Part shown: positions 43,037 to 50,784 of the stretch, piece by piece | Layout of the letters: every line of letters begins with the position of its first letter | How positions within the stretch are numbered: position 1 is the stretch's first letter | Assembly: GCA_963812915.1 (NCBI GenBank) | Contig: CAWEXB010000002.1 | Location: 1-64,000, forward strand | Direction: 5' to 3' | From: JACVRW01 sp963812915 | GTDB lineage: Bacteria > Actinomycetota > Thermoleophilia > Solirubrobacterales > Thermoleophilaceae | Length of the DNA stretch: 64,000 nucleotides | Notes under the pieces: model-generated | What the model was told of the DNA's origin: nothing | The model's database searches: none | The model's input: only the letters and a program-made list of their open reading frames with translations | Made by a program: the position numbers and the translations under genes

Positions 43037-43891
43037 ATGGGGCGAGGCATGGAGACCGATCCCGACACCTATCGCCGGCAGAGCCTCGAAGGCTGGGGGC
43101 GGGTGGCCCCGGGCTGGGAGGACCGGCGCCAGTGGTTGACGGACAGCACGCGTCTCGTCAACGCGTGGCTCGCGGACAAGGTCGATCCTCAGCCCGGCCA
43201 GACGATCCTGGAAATCGGCGCCGGGGCGGGCGATCTGGGTCTGCAGATCGCGGAGCGCGTGGAGGGCGGGCGGGTCATCTCCAGCGACTTCGCGCCGGAG
43301 ATGGTCGAGGTCGCGCGCCGGCAGGGCGAGGCTCGCGGTGTGAGCAACGTCGACTACCGCGTGCTCGACGCCGAGAGAATGGAGCTCGGCGACGACGAGG
43401 TGGACGGCGTGGTTTGCCGCCTTGCCTACATGGTCATGGCCGATCCAGCCGCGGCGCTGAGGGAGACGAGGCGCGTACTGCGAAGCGGCGGCGCTCTGGC
43501 CTTCGCCGTGTGGAGGACGGCCGAGCGAAACCCCTGGCAGGCGGTCCCCGGGATGACCCTCGTCCAGCGGGGTCATATGCCTCCGCCCGTGCCCGGAGCG
43601 CCCGGGATCTTCGCCCTGGGCGAGCCGGGTCGCATCCGGGAGCTGGTGACGGGCGCGGGTTTCGGCGAGCCCGAGCTCGAGGAGATCGCCTTCGAGTTTC
43701 GTTACGCGGACTTCGAGGACCTGTGGGACGCGATCCTCCACCTCAGCCCGGTCGGGCACGAGGTCGACGAGCTGCCCGACGAGGAGCGTGAGGCGACGCG
43801 CGCGGCGATCATGCGGAACATGGCCTCCTACCGAGGCGAGGACGGTTCCTATGCCGCGCCGGCGGCGACGTGGGCTGCGAGGGCGCGCTGA
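43037..43891 (+). CDS. Class I SAM-dependent methyltransferase
   Basis: 284 residues from ATG 43037, or 280 from ATG 43049. Motif I ILEIGAGAGDLGLQIAERV at about 56, acidic ISSDFAPEMVEVARRQG, VLDAERMELGDDEVDGVVCRLAYMVMADPAAALRETRRVLRSGGALAFAVW. UbiE-like. Substrate unknown. Converges with the AlkZ-like gene. Confidence 0.9.
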   Translation: MGRGMETDPDTYRRQSLEGWGRVAPGWEDRRQWLTDSTRLVNAWLADKVDPQPGQTILEIGAGAGDLGLQIAERVEGGRVISSDFAPEMVEVARRQGEARGVSNVDYRVLDAERMELGDDEVDGVVCRLAYMVMADPAAALRETRRVLRSGGALAFAVWRTAERNPWQAVPGMTLVQRGHMPPPVPGAPGIFALGEPGRIRELVTGAGFGEPELEEIAFEFRYADFEDLWDAILHLSPVGHEVDELPDEEREATRAAIMRNMASYRGEDGSYAAPAATWAARAR

Positions 43892-43895
43892 CGGC

Positions 43896-45038
43896 TCACT
43901 CCACCCCCTCGAGGCCAGCCGCCCGGGCCAGCCGGTCGAGCGCGCGCATCAGCGCATCCTCGAGCGCCGTCGTGTCGCGCACGCCGGGCTCCCGATGGAA
44001 GGCCATCATCCGCAGCACGCCCGCCTTGCGATCGGACTTGAGATCCGCCCTCCCGACGATCCGGTCGCCGCGCAACACCGGAAGCACGTAGTACCCGTAG
44101 ACGCGCTGTGACTGCGGCTTGTAGATCTCCAACACGTGCTTGAAGCCGAAGAGACGCTCCACGAAGGGGCGGTCCCAGAGCAGGTTGTCGAAGGGCGAGA
44201 GGAGCGTCGCCCCGCGTGACACGGTCTCACCGAGCGGCGCGCCGGCCGACACCAGCACTGCCGGCCCGCCGTCGTCCACGGCGAGCCGCCGCAGCACACC
44301 GTCGTCCACGAGCGCCTGTACGTGGGGCCGCACGGCGGCCGTCCGACCGGGAACGCGGTAGTGCTCGGCAATCCCGCTTTCGGTCAGCGCTCCTCGCGCA
44401 CGCACGGCGCGCAGGACGAGCCGTCGCAGCGCGTCGCCGTCGCTGGGCACGGGGTCGTCGAGGACGGCGCGCGGTATCACCCGTTCGGTCAGGTCGTACA
44501 GGCGCTGGAAGCCCTGGCGGCCGGCGATCGAGAGGTCACCGCGGTCCCAGAGCGCGTCGAGCACCCGTTTCGCGGGCTTCCAGTTCCACATCCCGCCGCC
44601 TCCCTTGCCCTCGAACTGGCGCGAGCCGAGCGGCCCGCGGGCGCGGATCTCCGCGAGTACCTGCTCGGCAACCTCCGGATGCTCGCGGAGCGCGCGATCG
44701 TGGCCGTCCCAGTGTCCGCGCCCGCGCATGCGCCAGCGAAACAGCGGGAAGTCCTCCACCGGCAACAGGCTGGCCTCGTGCGCCCAGTACTCGAAGACCC
44801 GCCCCTGACCCAGCAGGCCGGACACCGTACCCGGCGGGTAGATGCCGACGCGCGAGGTGATGACGATGCGGTGGCTGCGCTCCACCGTCGAGATCGAGTC
44901 GAGCTGCACGCACGACAGGCGCCGGATGGTGGCCTCCACCTCGTCGGCGCCGGCTGTCCGTGCTCTCGCCGCGAACCCCTGATGGGCCACCACATGACGC
45001 CGCAGGGCGGGGAGGGAGATGGTTGCGGACTGTCTCAT
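43896..45038 (-). CDS. YcaQ/AlkZ-family DNA glycosylase-like winged-helix protein
   Basis: 380 residues from ATG 45038. The catalytic-type loop is CVQLDSISTVERSHRIV at about 44, with the Q-x-D of the YcaQ branch (AlkZ has Q-x-Q). Further family marks: FEYWAHEASLLPVEDFPLFRWRM, GGGGMWNWKPAKRVLDALW, LLSPFDNLLWDRPFVERLFGFKHVLEIY and YGYYVLPVLRGDRIVGRADLKSDR. YcaQ-type enzymes unhook interstrand crosslinks and bulky alkyl purines. It has the best-preserved active-site motif of the three homologues in the window. Confidence 0.9.
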   Translation of the reverse strand: MRQSATISLPALRRHVVAHQGFAARARTAGADEVEATIRRLSCVQLDSISTVERSHRIVITSRVGIYPPGTVSGLLGQGRVFEYWAHEASLLPVEDFPLFRWRMRGRGHWDGHDRALREHPEVAEQVLAEIRARGPLGSRQFEGKGGGGMWNWKPAKRVLDALWDRGDLSIAGRQGFQRLYDLTERVIPRAVLDDPVPSDGDALRRLVLRAVRARGALTESGIAEHYRVPGRTAAVRPHVQALVDDGVLRRLAVDDGGPAVLVSAGAPLGETVSRGATLLSPFDNLLWDRPFVERLFGFKHVLEIYKPQSQRVYGYYVLPVLRGDRIVGRADLKSDRKAGVLRMMAFHREPGVRDTTALEDALMRALDRLARAAGLEGVE

Positions 45039-45067
45039 CTCGCGTGAACGTCCTGGATCATTGAGCC

Positions 45068-45958
45068 GTGTTCAGACGCGTGTCCCTGGTCCTCTGCATG
45101 CTCGCAGGCGCGGTTGGCGTCGGCTGCGGCGACGACGAGCCGGCCCCCGATCGCGGGCAGAGGGCCAGCGCCGATCGCTTCGACGCCGAGAGGGCGTGGC
45201 GCCTCGTGGAGCTCCAGGTCGCGGTCGGGCAGCGGCCGGCGGGCTCGCCCCAGCTGCGGGCGCTCGCCGTCAGGCTGCGCCGCCTCTTGCCGAACGGGCG
45301 GTTCGAGCCCGTTCCGGGCGAGCCCGGATTGCGCAACGTGGTGGGAACGCTGAGTGGAAGGCGGCCGGGCATCGTGGTCGGAGCGCACTACGACACGTTG
45401 GTCGAGCCGAAGGGGTTCGTCGGCGCCAACAACGGGGCGGCCGGGACCGCGGTGGTCGTCGAGGCGGCGCGCGCGTTGGAAAGGCTTCCACGCCCCGACG
45501 GCGCCCGCGAGGTGCGGTTCGTGCTGTTCGACGGCGAGGAGCCGGCGGCCGGACTGCCCGAGGAAAGCGCCGACTTCTACCACGAGGGGCTGCGTGGCTC
45601 GCGCGCGTATGTGGCCGCCCACCCCGGTCGGACCGCGGCGATGATCCTGCTCGACTACGTCGGCAATCGCGGCCTGCAGCTCCCGCGGGAGCGCACCTCG
45701 ACGCGCTCGCTGTGGGCCCGGACCCGCGCGGCCGCTCGCAGGGTGGGCGCCGCGCGCCTGTTCCCGAACGAGGTCGGACCCGCGATCGTCGACGACCACA
45801 CGCCGTTCCTACGGGACGGCGTGCCCGCGGTCGACCTGATCGACTGGAGCTATCCCGGCCACGATCTCTCGGACGGCCTGGACAAGATCTCGCCGCGCAG
45901 CCTGGACGGCGTCGGGGAGACGGTGGTCGATCTGGTCGCGCGACTGCGGCGCCCGTAG
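45068..45958 (+). CDS. M28-family metallopeptidase lipoprotein
   Basis: 296 residues from GTG 45068. Lipobox-type signal ending GVGCGDDE, so the protein is membrane-anchored outside. M28 motifs: VVGAHYDT (first Zn ligand and Asp), GANNGAAGTAVVVE where the usual bridging Asp (GAND) is Asn, VLFDGEEP with the catalytic Glu pair, and DDHTPFLRDGVPAVDLID with the last His. The D-to-N change at the bridging position, if real, would weaken the co-catalytic site. The glutaminyl-cyclase-like subgroup is an alternative. Confidence 0.85.
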   Translation: MFRRVSLVLCMLAGAVGVGCGDDEPAPDRGQRASADRFDAERAWRLVELQVAVGQRPAGSPQLRALAVRLRRLLPNGRFEPVPGEPGLRNVVGTLSGRRPGIVVGAHYDTLVEPKGFVGANNGAAGTAVVVEAARALERLPRPDGAREVRFVLFDGEEPAAGLPEESADFYHEGLRGSRAYVAAHPGRTAAMILLDYVGNRGLQLPRERTSTRSLWARTRAAARRVGAARLFPNEVGPAIVDDHTPFLRDGVPAVDLIDWSYPGHDLSDGLDKISPRSLDGVGETVVDLVARLRRP

Positions 45959-46004
45959 GCAGCCGCGGCCCTCGGAGCGCTGAGAGCCCGATGTACGATG
46001 CTGG

Positions 46005-46025
46005 TGATAATGAGAGTCATTCTCA
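46005..46025. promoter_or_regulatory. Zur/Fur-type box overlapping the start of the zinc-binding protein gene
   Basis: TGATAATGA and TCATTCTCA, an inverted repeat with 8 of 9 positions paired around GAG. It closely resembles Fur-superfamily boxes and is strongly AT-rich for this genome. It covers the ATG at 46010. Confidence 0.7.
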
Positions 46026-46972
46026 GAGGTTCGCTCGCCCTCGGATGCGTCGTTGCGCTCGTCGCCGGGGCCGCCGGCTGCGGCGACGACGATCCCAGGG
46101 CCAGCGGCGCCGAGCTGACGGTAGTCGCGACGACCACCCAGGTGGCCGACTTCGTCGGAAACGTGGGCGGCGACCGCGTCGACGTGCACGGGATCCTCGG
46201 CACGAACGCCGATCCACACGACTACGAGCCCCGGCCCAGCGACGTGGGCGCAGTCGCCGACGCGCCGCTGGTGTTCAAGTCCGGCGGCGACATAGACGGC
46301 TGGCTCGACGAGCTGATCGAGAACGCGGGCGGCGATCCCAAGGTCGTGTCCATGATCGACTCAGTCCGCACGATCGACGGCGCGGACGGCCACGGCGAGG
46401 AGGAGGACGCCGACGAGGAGATCGATCCGCACTGGTGGGAGGACCCGCGCAACGCCATCCGCGCGGTCGAGGCGATTCGCGACGCGTTGATCGAGGCCGA
46501 TCCGAGCGGACGCGAGGCGTACGAACGCGGTGCGAGCGCGTACGTGCGCCGGCTCGAGGCGCTCGACCGGGAGATCGCGGACTGCATGCGCCGCGTGCCG
46601 GCCGACAAGCGCAAGCTCGTAACGACCCATGACGCGCTCGGCTACTTCGCCGAGCGGTACGACGTCGAGGTCGTCGGCGCGCTGATTCCGTCGCTGTCGA
46701 CCCAGGCCCAGCCGTCCGCGCGCGACATCAGCGAGCTGGTCGACCAGATCCGCGTCGAAGGCGTCGAGGCGATCTTCCCCGAGACGGCGCTGAACCAGCG
46801 GCTCGAGAACGCGGTGTCGCGCGAGGCCGGCGCCGAGGTCGGTGGCCAGCTCTGGGCCGACGCGCTCGGCCCCGAGGGCTCGGGCGCCGAGACCTACCTC
46901 GACGCGATGCGCAAGAACGCCAACACTATGGCCGAGGGTATGTCCGGCGGCGGCGTGAGCTGCGCCGGCTAG
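46010..46972 (+). CDS. znuA: Metal (zinc) ABC transporter substrate-binding lipoprotein, ZnuA-like
   Basis: About 320 residues; start at ATG 46010, with ATG 45998 four codons earlier also possible. Signal peptide with lipobox GAAGC. Cluster A-I fold: VVATTTQVADFVGNVGG, the metal His in NADPHDYEP, an acidic-His loop HGEEEDADEE typical of zinc members, His in DPHWWEDP, TTHDALGYFAERY, and the Glu in FPETALN. It captures Zn(II) (or Mn) outside the membrane. No permease or ATPase gene lies next to it, so it is an orphan in this window. Zinc-dependent repression via the overlapping box is likely. Confidence 0.9.
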   Translation: MRVILRGSLALGCVVALVAGAAGCGDDDPRASGAELTVVATTTQVADFVGNVGGDRVDVHGILGTNADPHDYEPRPSDVGAVADAPLVFKSGGDIDGWLDELIENAGGDPKVVSMIDSVRTIDGADGHGEEEDADEEIDPHWWEDPRNAIRAVEAIRDALIEADPSGREAYERGASAYVRRLEALDREIADCMRRVPADKRKLVTTHDALGYFAERYDVEVVGALIPSLSTQAQPSARDISELVDQIRVEGVEAIFPETALNQRLENAVSREAGAEVGGQLWADALGPEGSGAETYLDAMRKNANTMAEGMSGGGVSCAG

Positions 46973-47075
46973 CGGTCTCCGCCGGCCGGTCGACTCCGCC
47001 GAAGGCGAGCGGGGCAGTGTGCAAGCGGCGCACGCTGCCGACGGCGCACGCGTCTGGTGTAATCCGCGCTCGCCG

Positions 47076-47873
47076 ATGCCGGGGTCCAAGCTCGCACAGC
47101 TCCGCGTCGCGCCCGGGGAGCCGGCACGGCTGGCCGAGCGCGATCCGCGCGACACGCTCGGCCTCGAGAAGGAAGAAGCCAAGCAGCTGACGGAGAAGCT
47201 GCGCGACCGGATCGACGAGCTTCAGTATCTCCTGTTCGCGGAGGCGAAGCACGCGGTCCTCCTCATCCTCCAGGGAATCGACGCCTCGGGGAAGGACGGG
47301 GTCATCCGCCGCGTGTTCGCCGGGGTCAACCCCCAGGGCGTACACGTGGTCTCGTTCAAGGCGCCGGTGGGCGCGGAGCTCCAGCACGACTACCTCTGGC
47401 GCATCCACGCCGCCCTCCCGGCCCGGGGGACGATCGGGGTGTTCAACCGCTCGCACTACGAGGACATCGTCACGGTCGGAGTGCTGGGCCTGGTCCCCGA
47501 GGAGGTTCGGAAGCGCCGCGGCGAGCACGTCCGCGAGTTCGAGCGCATGCTCGCCGACGAGGGCACCGCGACCGCGAAGGTGTTCCTCAACGTGTCGAGG
47601 GAGGAGCAACGCAAACGGCTTCAAGAGCGAATCGACGATCCGCGCAAGCGTTGGAAGTTCCGCCCCGGCGACCTCGACGTGAGCGAGCGATACGACGAGT
47701 ACCTCTCCGCGTACGACGCCGCGATCACGGAGACCTCGACGGATTGGGCGCCCTGGCACGTCGTCCCGGCCGACCGCAACTGGGTCAAGGCCTACGCGAC
47801 CGCTTCGATCGTCTGCGACGTCCTCGAGCGTCTCGACCCGAAACTGCCGGAAGCACCACCCGCGGAGAGCTAG
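47076..47873 (+). CDS. Polyphosphate kinase 2 family protein
   Basis: 265 residues from ATG 47076; a TGTAAT hexamer lies 14 bp upstream, so the leader would be very short. Walker A LQGIDASGKDGVIRRV at about 68, lid region FKAPVGAELQHDYLWRIH, Walker B GVFNRSHYEDI, and RKRWKFRPGDLDVSERYDEYLSAYDAAI. PPK2 class I-type single domain that uses polyphosphate to phosphorylate NDP or NMP. Cytosolic. 18 bp before the next gene. Confidence 0.93.
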   Translation: MPGSKLAQLRVAPGEPARLAERDPRDTLGLEKEEAKQLTEKLRDRIDELQYLLFAEAKHAVLLILQGIDASGKDGVIRRVFAGVNPQGVHVVSFKAPVGAELQHDYLWRIHAALPARGTIGVFNRSHYEDIVTVGVLGLVPEEVRKRRGEHVREFERMLADEGTATAKVFLNVSREEQRKRLQERIDDPRKRWKFRPGDLDVSERYDEYLSAYDAAITETSTDWAPWHVVPADRNWVKAYATASIVCDVLERLDPKLPEAPPAES

Positions 47874-47890
47874 GTACCGTCGGCGCAGCT

Positions 47891-48931
47891 ATGGCCGAGC
47901 CGGTCGAGCGGGTGCTGACCCACCGCGAGCTGAACCGGGCCCTCCTCGAGCGCCAGTTCCTGCTCGAACGCAAGCGCACGGCGCTGCCGCGCGCCCTGGA
48001 ACGCATCGGCGGCATTCAGGCGCAGTACGCGCCCTCGATGTACATCGGCCTCTGGTCGCGGCTCGCGGGGTTCGAGCGGGAGCGCCTGACGCGCGCCCTC
48101 GAGCGGCGCACGGTGATCCAGGGCACGTTGCTTCGATCGACCATCCATCTCGTCTCGGCGCGTGATTACTGGCCGATCGCGATCGCGGTACGGCGGGCGC
48201 GGCGAGAGTGGTGGCTCAGGACGCACACCGAGGGCGCCCGGGACATCGCCGCGGCCGCCGCGCGAATGCGCCGCCGGCTCGCCCATGGGCCGCTGTCGCG
48301 CGCCGAGCTGATCGAGTCTCCGGGCACGAGCGTCTTGGGTGGCGCCGGCCTGTGGCTCGACATGGTTCGCGTCCCGCCCTCGGGCACTTGGGAACGCCGA
48401 CGTGCGGATCTCTACGCCGCGGCCGAGAACTGGGTCGGCCCGCCCACCGAGCTCATGCAGGACCAGGCCATCGATCTGCTTGTGACCCGCTATCTCGGCG
48501 GCTTCGGCCCCGCCCGCCCGACCGAGATCGCGGACTGGGCGGGCTTGCCGGTACGGTCGATCTCGGCCGCGCTCGCGCGCCGAACGCTGCGGCAATTCCG
48601 CGACGAGCAGGGTCGTCCGCTGGTGGATCTCCCCCGGGCGCCGCTGCCCGACCCGGACACACCGGCGCCCGTGCGCTTTCTCCCCACCTGGGACGCCACG
48701 CTGCTGACCCACGCGCGCGGCGCAGGGATCCTGCCGGAGGACTACCGACCGCTCGTCTTCAGCACGAAGAACCCGCAGTCGGTGGGCACGTTCACCGTCG
48801 ACGGGGCCGTGGCAGGCTCCTGGAGGCACGAGGGTGGCGGTATCCACCTGTCGCCGTTCGGGCGCTTGTCCCGGGCTGTGCGGCGCGAGCTCGAGGAGGA
48901 GGGAGCGCGGCTTGCTGCCTTTTACGAGTAG
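47891..48931 (+). CDS. Winged-helix DNA-binding protein (HTH_42, AlkZ-like)
   Basis: 346 residues from ATG 47891. LTHRELNRALLERQFLLERK at the N-terminus, then RIGGIQAQYAPSMYIGLWSRL (Q-A-Q: the Q-x-Q position of AlkZ-type glycosylases), VIQGTLLRSTIHLVSARDYWPI, and LVTRYLGGFGPARPTEIADWAGL. The C-terminal VRFLPTWDATLL and VGTFTVDGAVAGSWRH complete the family pattern. Third homologue in the window. It may excise alkylated or crosslinked bases; many HTH_42 members are untested. Confidence 0.88.
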   Translation: MAEPVERVLTHRELNRALLERQFLLERKRTALPRALERIGGIQAQYAPSMYIGLWSRLAGFERERLTRALERRTVIQGTLLRSTIHLVSARDYWPIAIAVRRARREWWLRTHTEGARDIAAAAARMRRRLAHGPLSRAELIESPGTSVLGGAGLWLDMVRVPPSGTWERRRADLYAAAENWVGPPTELMQDQAIDLLVTRYLGGFGPARPTEIADWAGLPVRSISAALARRTLRQFRDEQGRPLVDLPRAPLPDPDTPAPVRFLPTWDATLLTHARGAGILPEDYRPLVFSTKNPQSVGTFTVDGAVAGSWRHEGGGIHLSPFGRLSRAVRRELEEEGARLAAFYE

Positions 48932-49078
48932 GCGGCGGTTCCGCCAAAGCGCCGGTAAGGCGGTGGACGCGGGTACAGGGCGTAGGCAAGCGGTCAGCGT
49001 CAGCCTGGCACGGACAGGATCCTACCGGGCCGTCAGATCGCCGTGTAACCGAGTCGCCGGGTGGGCAGTAGAGCCTGC

Positions 49079-50332
49079 ATGGGCAAGCTGGAGCGCCGCC
49101 CGGACGAGACCCGCGCGCTGAGCAGGCTGGCCTTCGACGAACTGCGTGGCGCCGCGGGCGCGGTGCGCGATATCCACTTCGCGATCGCGGGGCGCGCATT
49201 CGGCGCCGTCGGGACGGGCGCCCTCCCGGCGCGGGCGGTCCACGACGCCGTGGCGAGCGGGGTCTATGGAGCCGTGCGCGGGGTGACGGGCATGATCGGG
49301 CAGGCTGCCGACAGCGGGCTGCAGCGCCGGCCGCCGGCGGCAGAAGCGCGCTGGCTGTCCACTTCACCGCGTGGCGCGGTTGCCTTGGGGGCCCTGCACG
49401 GCCTCATCGGCGACTCCCTGGAGCGGGCGGAGAGCGATCTGCACGAGCCCCTGGCCGTGCGCGTCGCAGGGCGCCCGGTACCTCCGCGGCGGGCCGCGCT
49501 CCGCGACGCCTTCCCGTCCGCCACCCCGCGCATCGTCGTCTTCCTGCACGGCCTGATGGGGTCCGAGCTCGCCTGGCGGCTGGGCGCCGGCCCGGATGGC
49601 GTCACCTACGGCCGGCGGCTGGCGATCGACCTCGGCAGCACACCCCTGTACGTGCGCTACAACAGCGGACGCCACGTCTCGGAGAACGGCCGCTCCCTCG
49701 CGGACCTGCTCGAGGTGCTCCTCCCGGAGTGGCCCACCGACGTGGATCAGATCGCGCTCGTGGGCCATTCGATGGGCGGCCTCGTGGCGCGGAGCGCCTG
49801 CCACTACGCGACCGAGCGCGGGGACCGCTGGGTGCGGCTCGTCCGGCACGTGGTCTCGCTGGGCTCGCCTCACACCGGCGTGCCGCTGGCGCAGGCCGTG
49901 CACTGGGCCAGCGCAGGGCTCGACCTGGTGCCCGAGACACGTCCCTTCGCCACCTTCCTTCGGAGGCGTAGCGCGGGCATCCGCGACCTGCGCCGGGGCT
50001 CGCTCGTCGACGAGGACTGGCGCGACTGCGATCCCGACGCGTTGCGCGCGGCGGCGTGTCGAGAGGTTCCGCTGCTGCCGGGGGCCACGCATTGCTTCGT
50101 CGCGGCCACGGTCAGTCGCCGGGCGGAGCACCCTCTCGGGCGCCTGTTGGGCGACTGTCTGGTGCTCGAGCAGAGCGCCTCGGGCCGCGGCCGCACGCGC
50201 CGAATTCCCTTCCGCGCCGAGCACGGGATGCACCTCGGCGGAGCGCATCACCTGGCGCTGCTGAACCACCCCGCCGTGTATGAGCGGCTGCGGGACTGGC
50301 TCGCCGCTCCGCCGCCGGCCGCGGAGGACTGA
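49079..50332 (+). CDS. Alpha/beta hydrolase, lipase/PGAP1-like
   Basis: 417 residues from ATG 49079. The first 150 residues are an Ala/Gly-rich helical region, probably a cap or membrane-associated segment. The hydrolase core has IVVFLHGLMGSELAW (oxyanion hole), LVGHSMGGLVARSA (nucleophile Ser), SLGSPHTGVPLA, DLR, and a late AEHGMHLGGAHHLALLNHP with the catalytic His. A lipase or esterase of unknown substrate. A strong hairpin follows the stop. Confidence 0.88.
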   Translation: MGKLERRPDETRALSRLAFDELRGAAGAVRDIHFAIAGRAFGAVGTGALPARAVHDAVASGVYGAVRGVTGMIGQAADSGLQRRPPAAEARWLSTSPRGAVALGALHGLIGDSLERAESDLHEPLAVRVAGRPVPPRRAALRDAFPSATPRIVVFLHGLMGSELAWRLGAGPDGVTYGRRLAIDLGSTPLYVRYNSGRHVSENGRSLADLLEVLLPEWPTDVDQIALVGHSMGGLVARSACHYATERGDRWVRLVRHVVSLGSPHTGVPLAQAVHWASAGLDLVPETRPFATFLRRRSAGIRDLRRGSLVDEDWRDCDPDALRAAACREVPLLPGATHCFVAATVSRRAEHPLGRLLGDCLVLEQSASGRGRTRRIPFRAEHGMHLGGAHHLALLNHPAVYERLRDWLAAPPPAAED

Positions 50333-50335
50333 CGG

Positions 50336-50361
50336 CGGCGCCGGCCTCTCGGCCGGCGCCG
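50336..50361. terminator. GC-rich hairpin after the hydrolase gene
   Basis: Perfect 11-bp stem CGGCGCCGGCC/GGCCGGCGCCG with loop TCTC, four bases after the stop and between two convergent genes. No T tract follows, as is common in actinobacteria, so it may be bidirectional or Rho-assisted. Confidence 0.6.
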
Positions 50362-50390
50362 TCGGGGAGGGACGCTTGGAGGATCGGGCG

Positions 50391-50690
50391 CTACACGCGC
50401 GCGTGTGAGAGCGAACCACGGAGCAGTGAACGGAGGCGGCCCCACGGGGCGCGGCCGGCCTCGGCCAGCTGCCGCTTGCGCAACTCGAGCAGGGCGACGA
50501 TCTCGGCAGTCGGCTCGAACGGATCGGCAATGGCGGGACCCGCTCCGAGCGGCAGCGCCGCGAGCAGCCGCGAGTCGGCCTCCGCGACGAGAGCCGGGCC
50601 TCTCAAGGGGGTTGAGCTGTCGAGCGCGGCGAGACGAGCGAGGCCGGACTCGTCAGCCGGGCGGGACAGACGGACGGTGATGTTGCGCAT
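50391..50690 (-). CDS. Small protein of unknown function
   Basis: 99 residues from ATG 50690 behind AAGGAGGTCAATCGTC. It opens with MRNITVRLSRPADESGLARLAALDS, which resembles the first strand and helix of a GNAT acetyltransferase, and continues with GPALVAEADSRLLAALPLGAG, but stops before the acetyl-CoA loop. It ends in a basic, Leu-rich helix. It may be a shortened GNAT-like domain; the function is unknown. Divergent from the MocR gene. Confidence 0.75.
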   Translation of the reverse strand: MRNITVRLSRPADESGLARLAALDSSTPLRGPALVAEADSRLLAALPLGAGPAIADPFEPTAEIVALLELRKRQLAEAGRAPWGRLRSLLRGSLSHARV

Positions 50691-50710
50691 GACGATTGAC
50701 CTCCTTGAAC

Positions 50711-50784
50711 GTCGTACGAGTATTGCTTTTCAGGGCTCTGTACCGCTAGTGTACGACCTGTGACCGATCCACACAATGTCGTAC
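50711..50784. promoter_or_regulatory. Repeated GTCGTAC motifs between the small protein and the MocR gene
   Basis: GTCGTAC at 50711-50717, its complement GTACGAC at 50751-50757, and another GTCGTAC at 50778-50784 overlapping the MocR start. Two direct repeats plus one inverted repeat is the usual pattern of MocR/GabR operators, so this is probably where the MocR protein binds. Confidence 0.65.
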
